From contig QVRM01002276.1 of assembly GCA_003439945.1 (NCBI GenBank), forward strand, positions 132,001 to 196,000: a stretch of 64,000 nucleotides of DNA. The letters run 5' to 3'. Under the pieces are notes generated by a model. The model worked only from the letters and a program-made list of their open reading frames with translations. It was not told the DNA's origin and made no database searches. Shown here piece after piece: positions 21,783 through 40,725 of the stretch. The position numbers and the translations under genes were made by a program. The number at the start of each line of letters is the position of its first letter. Position 1 is the stretch's first letter. Source of the stretch: Dermanyssus gallinae (lineage: Eukaryota > Arthropoda > Arachnida > Mesostigmata > Dermanyssidae).

Positions 21783-22504
21783 ACGTGCACGGCCAGTTGC
21801 AGCATTGTGGGTGGATGAATCGGGCGACGGAAGGCAGCCGAAGCAGGGTGTCTGGGGCGTCGTCCGTCATTATGGCCAACGTATGGACTCGCGTGCACTC
21901 ATTCATATTGCATACGCCGCGTGCTTTGTCCGCCCTCTCCTTCGTATGTGCGTCAACGTGCGCGATGTAAGGTTGAAAAGCACGATGTATTTACTGTTAA
22001 AGTGAGCGATGTATCGTCGAGAACGTTCACGATGCAGTTCTGACGTGCATGACGTCTCGATTTGTAACGTACGATCCGTTTCTGTATACACGATATGGCC
22101 AGACGTATTGTAATGACAAGATAGTATATAAGTGTGGTAGGACTAGGTTGCAGCATGCAAGTGGCGACTAGCCGGACATAGCTTTAGAAAATGTGCGAAT
22201 GCGATAAAGCAATTTGTTTTATGGTCAAACTGATACAGCAGCGTGTCCGGAAGAAAAGTCTGCTAAATGCCGTCCAAGGTAGTGTGCGGAAGGAAGAAAA
22301 ACAATCGTTAGAAGAGAACAGTTTGCAAAGATGGAGATATTTTACGTTTACTGCATGATAATCTAATCGTTACACATGCGCTCGCGAACATGCGCATTTA
22401 ATGAGGATTTAACGGTGATTCGATACCGTAAACCATTACTGACGTCGGATATTCGTAGGGTCTCATATTAACAGGTGGGAACGTTACCAGCCATCAGATC
22501 TAAA
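21783..22504. other. no gene seen
   Basis: No supported feature. Confidence 0.5.
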
Positions 22505-22740
22505 CCGCTGTGGCGGCGTGGTTTAGGGACTAGTGTGCTTGTCATGGATGTTTGATCCCCGCTGTTGATCAAATTTTTTTTGAGCGATGCTCATTGAGTA
22601 TAGATGACAAATCATACCTCTGAGAGTCAGCGGCCATACTGCCACATCGACTGTTAGTAAAACCCTAGATATCTCAACATGTCCGGCCCTCGGTTCATTG
22701 AAGTAATGCCTCACGGCGACTCCAAGCTCGTATGACACAG
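22505..22740 (+). mobile_element. SINE-A copy (fullest)
   Basis: Head with A-box-like TTTAGGGACTAGTGTGC and B-box-like GTTTGATCCCCG. The body holds TTGAGCGATGCTCATTGAG, TATAGATGACAAATCAT, GAGAGTCAGCGGCCAT, CTAGATATCTCAACATGTC and GGCCCTCGGTTCATTGAAG. It is the best template for the other copies. Confidence 0.75.
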
Positions 22741-23289
22741 ATGAGGGTCTAGAATTAAAGACAACATCTTTAAAAATGTTTTAAAGTATACATATAGATT
22801 GTCCGTTCTCGAACCATCGGCTCTCTACGAGACGCCTGTTGTGGCGGATATGGCACTTTGCAAGTGGAAAAATAGGATAGCTTTAAAATCGGCCCAATGG
22901 ACACTAGCAATCTGAGTTAGACAGTCGTACCGAACGGCCTCAAGCAAAACTCCACTAGTCCTAGCCAATTTGCTGCCATGGCACCTACTAGCGGGAAAGA
23001 AATAGGATATTTCTGAATGAATATCCAGATCTCTCCAGGGCCGGGAGTGCCAAAATCGCCAGATGGTAGAAAAATGGGTCCAGGTTACAGCCAAGTTGAC
23101 CAGGCGGTGCTGGATATGAGTCTGAAACCAAACCTCAAAACATGATATGACTGCCGACACGGTGAGTCAAACGACTGTACAACTCAGGTTCTGATCGGTC
23201 ACGATCAGCTACAGAGCTACGAGGGTGGTCGAGACGAGGAGTCGAGGAGGGTGGCAAGGGAAGCAGCATCCAGGCCCTCAAGGCCTTGA
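22741..23289. other. no gene seen; possible LINE 5' flank
   Basis: No motif recognised. It precedes an RT remnant and may be part of the same element. Confidence 0.4.
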
Positions 23290-23600
23290 CGCCTCCTTTC
23301 AGGACTCTTAACGACCCCTCGGCTGTTCGATTCATTAGAACCTTGCCTAGTCTCTCTAAGGCGGTCGAACATTTTATCCATATCTAGCTGACGAATGAGC
23401 TGGATAACAAAAAACGATCTCGGAATACCAACACGGCTTTCGCTCATACACTGGATCGCGCTGCCTGGTAATCCTACCTGACATCAAAAACGCTTTTAAC
23501 TCCATTGCATGAAACTCCATTGATCATTCACTATATTAGAAAGGTTTTATCATCCTACCTGTCGCAACGTATCGCTCCCAACTAAGGCAAGTAATATCAT
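23290..23600 (+). mobile_element. LINE reverse transcriptase remnant
   Basis: Fragments in shifting frames read LSKAVEHFIH, LTNELDNKKRSR, EYQHGFRSYTGSRCLVILPD with IKNAFNSIA, and SSYLSQRIAPN. These are in the order of RT motifs in R1/Jockey-type LINEs (S..SK..E..I..RL, Q.GFR.G.S, D..NAFNS, YL..R). TGA after NAFNSIA and several frame changes show decay. Confidence 0.65.
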
Positions 23601-23990
23601 ATCACCGCACCCAACCCTAAAGAACAAGTAGAGCTCGAAGTAGTATAAAGGAACTGTATCAGCTCCTAGCCTTGTCCTGAGGCGTTTAGATGACAGGCTT
23701 TACCCGTCTCGCGTAGCGTGGAACGTTTTTCTTTTCTCTCCGAAACAAAAAAATAAGTGCAGACAAACTCAGCGACGCTAGTGCCGTATAACGATCAAAC
23801 TCATATAAGTTTTATCCCATCCTCTTAACTTTATTTTAATGTTTATCCCCCCTGTTCCCATGTGTTGTCTGTGGCTGCCACTGTTTTGTGCGGTGTCCGG
23901 TTGTCCCTTGCATATCGTTAATCGAGGCCCGTTGTTGTTGTTTGCTCCGTGCATCGAGCCGCCAGTCACGCAGTCATTCGGGACAACAAT
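23601..23990. other. no gene seen
   Basis: No supported feature. Confidence 0.5.
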
Positions 23991-24118
23991 GGCAACAGCA
24001 GCGGCAACAGCAGCAGCAGCAACAACAACAGCAACAACAACAGCAACAACAACATCGACAACTACATCGACAACAATATTGATAACAACATCGACAACAA
24101 CAGCAACAACAACAACAA
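23991..24118. repeat. (CAA)n/(CAG)n array
   Basis: CAACAG, CAACAA and GACAACAA triplets. Inverse to the GTT array that follows at 24243-24370. Confidence 0.9.
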
Positions 24119-24242
24119 GATGTCGTCGCTGTCTGCTGCCTTCAGAAACCGGCGTCACACCTGACATCAAGAACATCGTACGTTTACGTTGATGCCGTTG
24201 CCGGTGTTGCTCGTGTTGTCACTCTCATTGTCGTTAGTAATG

Positions 24243-24370
24243 TCTTAGTTGTCGTTATTGCTACTGTTGTTGTTATCACTACTACTGTTGTTGTTCTTGT
24301 TGTTGTTGTTGCTGTAACCTGTCGCGCTGCCGCCGCCGGGCCCGTTGTTGTTGTTGTTGTTGTTGTCGTC
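24243..24370. repeat. (GTT)n array
   Basis: GTT/GTC repeats, able to pair with 23991-24118. Confidence 0.9.
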
Positions 24371-25973
24371 AGTCATTATCAGTCATAGCCCCCTTCCCGT
24401 ATCGATCGAAGGACCGCTCTATGAATCGTAGGCATTGACATTGGCATTGGTGGTGGCTGCAGTCACCAGCCACTCACTCACTCCCTCCCTCTTAGCTCGT
24501 ACCTACCTGCCCGTCAGCCGGTATACATAAGCCACCGTCACCGTCACCACGGCCGCCGTCTACGGTTGCTGGCTCTGCTGTAGCCAGACTATGTAGACGA
24601 GGCGACCACGGACCGGTCGTCAGCGCAGACAACACGCTCGTCTCAACGTCAACCAACGGCCGATAGACGGCGCTGCAGCTGAGCTGGCTGGCTGGTTAGC
24701 ACCATTCAACGTATGGATGGGTGGATGGGTAGATGGACATCGTTGTCGTCGTCGTCGTCGTCATAGTAGTAGATTTGGTCGCAGTACAGTATAGTAGTGG
24801 TTGTAGCAGTTAGTGGACTCGCTATTCATGTTAGCAGCAGTTTACGAGAATATACGTAAACTACATATATAGTTTATGAGAAATCGTCTGTTAACTCAGA
24901 ACAGAAGTAGCACAATCAAAGATCATCCATCGGGTGGAGCACGCGCGCAAACGCAGACACACGGCCGTAGCGGATTGATCGTCGTTTGGACGAACCAACC
25001 GGTTAGTAGAGCCAATAGTTGAACCTTGGTCGGTCAGCTGGAGGCAGGCTCCATAGCCGTCCCATGGTGCCATTCTTGACGCGTCAACGTATCAACGTGC
25101 CACATACAGCCTACTACAGCCTACTCGACATCATATCTCTCGATGATGATGGTGATGGAGGTGACAGCGGTTTGTTTTTCTTCTTCTTCTTCAGCTTCTG
25201 CGGCTGATGTTGCTGTTGGGGCCGGCATCGCCCGAGCTGTCAATGCCGGTATTGTTACTGTTGCTGCAGATAGAAGCTGTTGTGGTCGCTATTCAAGCGA
25301 GACAAAAAGTTACCCAGTTAGGGAGAGAGGGGGTATATATATAGAAAGCGAGAGAGAGAGAGAGGGGGGGACGGAGTGGAGAGAAGCAATGGAGACGTCC
25401 ATAGGAAAAATAAATATATGAGGGCGAAAGAAAAAAGGAAAGCAATAGACGTAAGGGCAAACACGAGCGAGAGGAGCCGACAAAGAAAGAAGATAGTCAA
25501 AAAAGACAAGACCCGACGAAGAACGAGAAGAGATCAAAAACACACGACCGAGACACACGATGGGCAGATTGATAAGCAGGCAGAGCAAAGGCCGAAAGAT
25601 ACAGCAAAGATAGAGTAAATGCCGACGTACAGCAAGCAGAGCAAGAAAAGATAGACCCAGAAAAAGGGAATCAGGGAGGGGAAGCGCGCGCAAGAGCCAA
25701 CGAACAAGAGAGTGAGAGAGAGAGAGAGATATAGTTACCGTGGGGGAAAGAGATAGGTAGAGAGAGAGAGAGAGATGGGGGGTGATAAAGATAGCGAAAA
25801 AAAAAGAAGAGAAAACTGGTGGCCCTCACTTGGCTCACTTGTTGCTTCAGCTGCGTTCTTTTCTATTATTATTCTGAGCCTGCCGCGTGGTGGCGACCCT
25901 TTCCCGACGGTCCCAACCGACCGACCAACCCACCGACACAGCATAGACATCATCGACCACACGGCACCGCTTC
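24371..25973. other. low-complexity intergenic
   Basis: GTC and TCT triplets, (GA)n runs at 25345-25366, 25713-25730 and 25757-25774. Open frames here are compositional artefacts. It may belong to the upstream region of the TMTC3 gene. Confidence 0.5.
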
Positions 25974-26090
25974 TGCTGCTGCTGTTGTTGTTGCTGTTGC
26001 TTCTGCTGTGTCTGCTGCCGTCTCGCTGAAGACGAACAACAGCAGAAACAACAACAGCGGCAGCAGCAGCTTCAGCAGCAGCAAGCGGTA
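25974..26090. repeat. inverted CTG/CAG triplet arrays
   Basis: CTGCTGTTG units at 25974-26013 are followed within about 25 bp by CAGCAACAG units at 26036-26090, a potential long hairpin. Confidence 0.85.
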
Positions 26091-26427
26091 ACCAAAGCGC
26101 CGGCCGTCGAACAGATCGAAGTGGCTCGGGCGTCACCATCACGACCGACCGAGCGAGCGACCAGCGACGAAAACCGACGAAGCGGATGGACGAAAGTTAA
26201 CGAACTACCACCACCACCGCCACCACTACATCCACTGCTACTACAACCTCTATTAGTACTACAGCCTCTATTACTATATCTACCTACTGCTACGATTAAC
26301 CGCTTGCATCGATCGAGGGTGTTTCGTTTCGTCTGTGTTTGAGCGGCCGAGATCGCGGGCTCGCTGCCCGCTCGCTCATTCATTGGAGGCGATCAACGGG
26401 ATGAGGCGATCGACGAGGTGGTCCCAG

Positions 26428-26475
26428 AAGAGCAACAATCACAGCAGCAGCAACAATAACAACAACAACGGCAGT
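26428..26475. repeat. (AAC)n/(AGC)n triplet array
   Basis: CAGCAGCAACAATAACAACA-type repeat. Confidence 0.85.
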
Positions 26476-27082
26476 AGTACCACTAGCAACAACAGCAGCG
26501 ACATCAACAATCACTTTGACAGTAGCCGTTACTACTACGACGACGACACAAGTACTAGAACTGCTCTCTAGTGTGTAGGTAGCTAGCTCTCTCTACTTCG
26601 GCGAACAATCGAACGCCAGCCGAGTCATGAGGTGGTGAGAACCGCAAACGCCTACCTCAGGAACGCAGCCGACCCCCTGAAGGCACCCGGCGTTGAAGTC
26701 GACGCAGCCGCCTTCAAACCACCGAGACAACCACCGAGAACCAACCACCTCTCCTGCGTCGCAGGCTTCTTCGTAATCAAGCCGTGATGAAGATATCAAG
26801 AGGGCGGTCAGTTGCATTCATTGAGTGCTGCTGGGATTTGTTGTGCCGGATCCCATGTGATCCATATGAAGTACCACCAGCATCACCAGTTGTTGGTGTG
26901 CGCACGGCTGAGCCGGTGGGTACATCTCGCTGCCTCTAAGAACAGTAGAGAAAAACGGAGGTCGCCTACTGTCGCCTGCAAGCCTGCCAGGTACGGCAGG
27001 CAGTGCGTCAGAGTGGCAGAGGGCAGAGTGTGTGCTGCTTCACCAGCCACGAACTCTTCCAGAACTGCTCGCTAGAGATGAC
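26476..27082 (+). promoter_or_regulatory. probable 5' flank / leader of TMTC3
   Basis: Mixed-composition sequence leading to ATG 27083. No TATA box or clear initiator is recognisable, and a 5' non-coding exon cannot be excluded. Confidence 0.25.
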
Positions 27083-35202
<8,120 letters not shown>

Positions 35203-35274
35203 GAAAACAACCGAGCATAGTTTTTTGTATATCTCTAGGAAAAGGATCGCATGTTTGTGCCATTCTTATGTATG

Positions 35275-35426
<152 letters not shown>

Positions 35427-35601
35427 TGTTTACAGTTATGTAAATATGGCTAAAACGCCAATGATGTAAATAACAAGTAACAGACATTCCTTTTAATATA
35501 TATTTAGAGTAAACCATATATAAACCTATAAACAAGCACACTTATTTTTTATTTGTAAACCCAATTATAAAATGTACAAAATTGTAAATATTTAAAAAGT
35601 G

Positions 35602-35607
35602 ATTAAA
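35602..35607 (+). other. candidate poly(A) signal for TMTC3
   Basis: ATTAAA 400 bp after the stop codon. No canonical AATAAA is evident between stop and here. Confidence 0.35.
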
Positions 35608-35861
35608 GAAGGAAAGTAAGCGATTGACTAAGAACTTTTCAATCTAAGTCAAGCTTTCACGTGGATTGGCTGAACTCTGTCTGACTGGCTAAATCAACTT
35701 AGGTGTACGTTGTTGTCTCCCATTGTTTCGAACGCATGTGAAAAAATGCTCGTGTACATAACTCATTACTGAGTATTTCCTGCACTTCGTGGCGCTCTGC
35801 TAATCTGGCTACATTCCATGCCTATTATACACCTGTACTGATTATCGGCCAACGGCTTTCA

Positions 35862-36110
35862 TAGCTCGGTTACAGTCGTATCCCAAACAGAAATGCGGCC
35901 GCACTCAAAGGCAGTCAGAGTGAGACCATTCGGTATTTTACCATCACCTCTGGAGAATCCGGCTGGGTGCAGAATACATAGAAGCTGACAGATCAATGTC
36001 CGACTAAACGTGCCATTTAAAGCGGTATGACGTTCTCGCCGAACTGCACCCAGGACGCATGGAATGCCTAATGATGGCCTAACGAATCCACATGATCGCC
36101 ACAACGACAT
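35862..36110 (-). mobile_element. LINE-type endonuclease-like domain remnant
   Basis: On the minus strand the frame reads PAGFSRGDGKIPNGLTL, then FECGRISVWDTT. Retroelement proteins of the type at 6565-6836 usually have DGKRPDG......GR.L.WD.T here. The usual Asp of RPDG is Asn in this copy (IPNG). TAA follows shortly. Assignment is by motif order only. Confidence 0.5.
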
Positions 36111-38449
36111 CTATGGTAAACAACTAGGTCAAAATCCAGTCGCAATCTTGCGCTAATACGTGCTGTCTCATCGTCTAAAGGCATTCCAATAGTTAGCAGG
36201 GTAGGGCCTGTAACCAGACAGTACATAGATATAGCTCATGTAAATTTCCTAGCATTTATGGAGAAATCCGTACAAAAAGGCATTGAGAAAATCATTGTTT
36301 CTTGCACAAAATGCATAACCGTAGTAAGTTGCGGTACGGCCCTAAAGAAAAACATTGTCGCCGGATTTATGATCCGATAGTGGTGTGTATCTCTTATAAA
36401 TTGCAGTCTGCAATATTACCCCTGCTTGGCAAGTTATATAACACAAATTATAATAATACTTAAATAAATCAAACTAATGCAGACATCATGAATGTAGGGG
36501 AAACAACACATATTTTTCAATTGTTATATATTGCCTTGTTTCGTATTTTTTTTAACTTTGCATACTAGGCCTGAACGCAAGCGTACTATTATAAAGTTTG
36601 CCCGGTGGCTTCATATGGCATCAGACCCATATGAGAACATCTTTCGGCAGTTCAGCTGTGTTGCCTGGATACACGAACGCCGAATTTTCTTTCCTCGTAT
36701 GTCCTTGGCCTCTGTATTTATCCTAAAACTGCTCAGAATCGCCTTATCGGCTATCTAGCCCCATCGGCACGATTTATCGAGGACTTTATCAATTCAAGAT
36801 TCAAGATTTGTCCAGACTACCAGCTATGCAACACTATCATGAAAATGAGCATATTATAGCCCGTCATTACCCGGTTCGCCATGTCGTAACGCGCTATTCG
36901 CGTTTTCCCCACCCACATGCACGAGCAACCCATATCTCCGAAATGGGTTTCACAAGCCAGACCCCTAGTGTGTGCGCGTCTACTGTGGACCAAGTGTGAT
37001 GGATAGGCACCATCACAAGTCATGCAGCCGCTATCCGTACTAATTAGGTAGTATTTACCATTGTGTGGTCGTAGACAATATTTTCAGGGGTAGTATACTG
37101 CCATTGTTCGTGCTAAATAGCGACATCAGAGATAAAGCTCAATAAAGTTTGTGTGCTTAATCTTAAGGAAAGCACGCGCACACGTGTTAAGGTAAGCTTA
37201 TTACTGACACATTGAGGCGTGCTTTTGTGACATGTAGCAATCATAACGTAAAAACCTAGTGGCAGGCTTTCTATGGCAGTTTGCCCGTTAGGAAAACGAA
37301 CTCACAGTAATAGTTAAAAAAAAACACATTATACAGTTTATATCTAGACAGGCTGAGGATTAATTATTGTTAACGACGTTAGCAACTAATCTACTAGATA
37401 ACACCACTCTCAGGCTCATACTAACCCCGTGACTACTTTTGTTTATTTTTATTATGCGCAAATATACGCAGATTCGCTCGACCTATCTACAGGTACGTTT
37501 TGTACGACATACACGCGCTACAAATCGGCGTTCAAATAAGGTTACACCGTATCATATTAAAAGCTGAAGAACACCAGTCAACAGCCAGTAAACAGGCATA
37601 GTTGTGAGGACGACACTAGTGCAAAAAATATCGGCGTACCGAAAGAGATTGCGAGAAATGAAGATGCAGGCGTTAACGACGATTAGACAATGGTAAGAAT
37701 GCGACTTGAGGCATTCATCATCCTCTTGATTGTATTCCGCCTGCTGGTCGTCTAGAGAATTGCTTTCTCTCTATGTAAAACCTTTGCACTGCGCTATTTT
37801 AGTGCGTTGATGCAATCTTCTCTTCCATCCTTTTGCCCCTTACCGGCTATCTATCAGCGGCTTAATATAGATTGCCAACATATGGGGGCGAGGGGGCACG
37901 GCACATCTCGCTTACTCCTTGTGACGTTGGAAAAAAACTACTAAGGATGCGAGTCTAGCTAACTACTCGAGAGATTGATGACTCAGCTATTGCGTGCCGC
38001 TCAAAGGTAGAATGGCACAGAGTGACGCCCCCGGGGGGACAACACAAAACGAAAGCGACAGGTACTTAGAGAGCAAGGCGGAGAAGGGCACACAGACACC
38101 GAGCAAACGGTGCTCACTGCCTTAAACCCGGTATCGTTAAAAACTTTCCCCGCAAAACCAGGACGCTCCTGCACGTGCGGCGCCGCGCGAACACGCGGGA
38201 CGCAGATCGATTTCCCGTGTGGGAAGTCCACGACCACGTGTGTGAAATCGATAGCAACGGCAAAATGCTCTGCCCTCCTGAATATCAACAGGCATGGACA
38301 TATTCGATCTCTACGATGGTCACGCGATCTGAAGCACCCTGTTGATTAGATGGCGATATGTGAACTGTTCAGCAGTATCTCTCGACGGCAGTACTCAGGT
38401 GTACACAAGAGGGCGGAGATGCTTCCAGAGCATTGCAGGTAGCTGTGCG
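36111..38449. other. no gene seen
   Basis: Only short unrecognised open frames. Confidence 0.5.
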
Positions 38450-38895
38450 GCATGTGGTGGCGTCGTCTAGGGGACTCGTCCGCTAGCCAAGATTGTCATC
38501 CACAGGAGTGTCGCCGATCCAACCCCTGTAGTTGATCGAAGATATTCAGGCGCTGCTCATGTATCAATTCAATTTATTTCACACTTTATCGTGTAATTAT
38601 ACCTAGTTATGTTCTATAAGCTGACATTTGGTGAGTATACACATATGTACATTTAGATTTCTACTTATAAAATACATATGTTCATATGCCAACATCGTCA
38701 GGATGATAAAACGTTCAATTCCGTAAGCAGGCGCTGCTCATTGAAAATAGATGATGAATCATAACGCTAAATAGATGATAAACCATAAAGAGAGAACCGC
38801 GGCCCAGGCGGACAGAGGACCACCATCCGGCCAAGACAGCTGTCGTTACTCAAATTGCCTTCAGTTCATTGAAGTTGCCGATGCCTCTTGCCTAC
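38450..38895 (+). mobile_element. SINE-A copy split by an insertion
   Basis: Head at 38458-38546 (GTGGCGTCGTCTAGGGGAC, GCCGATCCAACCCCTG). Body resumes at 38743 (TGAAAATAGATGATGAATCA, then CAGTTCATTGAAGTTGCCGA). The interruption is the element at 38561-38728. Confidence 0.6.
38561..38728 (-). mobile_element. retroposed insert with 14-bp target duplication
   Basis: 168 bp flanked by exact direct repeats CAGGCGCTGCTCAT (38547-38560 and 38729-38742). On the minus strand it ends GTGAAATAAATTGAATTGAT, that is AATAAA plus a short ATTGA repeat, like a LINE 3' end. It is therefore probably a 5'-truncated LINE copy nested in a SINE. Confidence 0.7.
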
Positions 38896-39673
38896 CGCGA
38901 CATCCAGCATTTCTTAATGCAAATACCTTATACAATCGAAATTGCCCATGAGTTAAGATTTTGAGACCCCAGAGAGTAGGCCAATAATGTAGAAGGGTAA
39001 GAATAGAGTAGTGAACGGGATATACATATCTTGTATGCGTTCGTGTATCGACGTATACACACCTGAGACATACGTACTTGAATAAAATCCCTGAACTGCA
39101 TATATCTGGTAGGCCCTGTTTGCCTTTGATAGTAATGATTGTAACATCAGGTCAAATAAATACCTATAACCAATTATAACCGTAGAACTGGTCAGTTATG
39201 AGTGCAAAGCGTCGTCCAACTGGCCATCATTTTCGTTCCTCCGGCTTTTAAATCATGGCAACACGGTTTTAATTGTGGTTTACATATTAACTTCACAGAA
39301 AATTTTTTTTTTACCTGGTAGTGAAAAAGGTATTCGGTTAAATTCCCGACCGATACATCTTGAATCGGGTGACCAATGTAGTCTCCACTATCAAAGTAGG
39401 CCGGAAGCATAGGCTAATTACATCCGTTCATGATTAAGCAAAATGTGTGAAAAGCATAGTATCCTTCAGTATCTTTGCCACCATAGCTACACAAGGATAT
39501 AAATATAATAAAAGCAATATAGCGCGCAATAAACGTCTATATATATAATAAAACGGTGGTAAATCCCCATTGTGACCTAGATGTTATTTTCTGGATGGTA
39601 CAAAGACAGTCAGATGCTACGACGGTGTTTCTGGTAAAAATAAATTCTATGCATGCAACGATTTGTTACTTAA

Positions 39674-39677
<4 letters not shown>

Positions 39678-39716
<39 letters not shown>
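39678..39716. repeat. (AT)n microsatellite
   Basis: AT array followed by an 11-bp T-run. Confidence 0.95.
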
Positions 39717-39724
<8 letters not shown>

Positions 39725-40554
39725 TTTTGCTCTAGATATAACGGACAATATGTCCATAGTCATCAACGCACTCTTTATCATAGAGGGATTTTGCTGGGTG
39801 TGTATTGTGGTTTTTGTAGGTAAAGGTTGTGTATATAAACGGATAGCTTAGCTTTGCTTATTGCTGGCACATGCGTGTGACGTATAACATAGAAAAGCCA
39901 CTTCTGAGGCATCTGTACTCTCAAATACATTTATGTCCCTGACTTAGCTTTCGCTAAATAGATTCACGCACATTCGAAAGAAACAAATATACAACGAAAT
40001 TTGAATTTGTATATACATATATGCATTGAAATTTTGTTATTTACTTGTTATGCATTCTCTCTGTGGTGATTTGACGATCAGACGCAATAATACTGCGGCT
40101 GCTGTTGCAGTTCTCAGGACACGTAGTTACCGAGAAGTCCCGGCAGGTCGCTCGCATATTTGGTCGCTGGTCTTTCTGGCGTGTGTTCAATAATAGGGCA
40201 GGGTGTCATGTCAATGTGGTGTGGTTACTACGTACGAGCGGCTCGTGTCTGATGTTACGTTACGCAGCAGGCGACCGATATAAGCAACAGCGATGGCTAA
40301 AGCCATTGGCTCTGCTGCTGCTGCTGTTGGTTCCGGTCGTGATAAGACATCCAGATCCCAGTTTAGCTAGTCAGCAGATTCAGCCACTTAGGGGCTGCCC
40401 CTGTATCTACTCTATGTATGTTTCTGTCTCTCTTTCTCTCTCGTTGGTTATTTCCATCGATTATGTTATTTCAATCAATCCTTCCTATTCTGGCATTGTT
40501 GTTTCTCCACCCATCCTTCGCCATGTAATTGCACGTATTTCAATTTTAGAAACT

Positions 40555-40556
<2 letters not shown>

Positions 40557-40587
<31 letters not shown>
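40557..40587. repeat. (AT)n microsatellite
   Basis: Perfect AT array of 31 bp. Confidence 0.95.
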
Positions 40588-40589
<2 letters not shown>

Positions 40590-40639
40590 ATCACCGGTCT
40601 GCTGTATGCACACTTGTATATACGACCATGTGACACTAC

Positions 40640-40725
40640 AAAATAAAATGTTATGATTTTTTCTAAAACTTAAGCATTTGTAACGCAGTTCCGCAAACCA
40701 CGTTCTGAATCTGAATAAATCTTAT
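40640..40725 (+). mobile_element. LINE 3' tail fragment
   Basis: AAGCATTTGTAACGCAGTTC and AACCACGTTCTGAATCTGAA followed by TAAATC. The same tail lies at 57640-57700 on the minus strand, where it terminates a recognisable LINE. Confidence 0.6.

Larger units (their letters stand above)
38896..40639. other. no gene seen
   Basis: Contains TA arrays at 39678-39716 (followed by a T-run) and 40557-40587. An open frame at 40252-40415 with a Leu-rich hydrophobic stretch is not supported by homology. Confidence 0.45.

Noticed and set aside
25310..25700. Long minus-strand hydrophobic frames
   Set aside because: They arise from GA-rich DNA read in reverse (Leu/Ser/Phe-rich) and have no independent support.
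40252..40415. Frame with KPLALLLLLLVPVVIRHPDP and a donor-like GTATGT
   Set aside because: The Leu run comes from a CTG repeat. There is no acceptor-linked partner exon or recognisable product.
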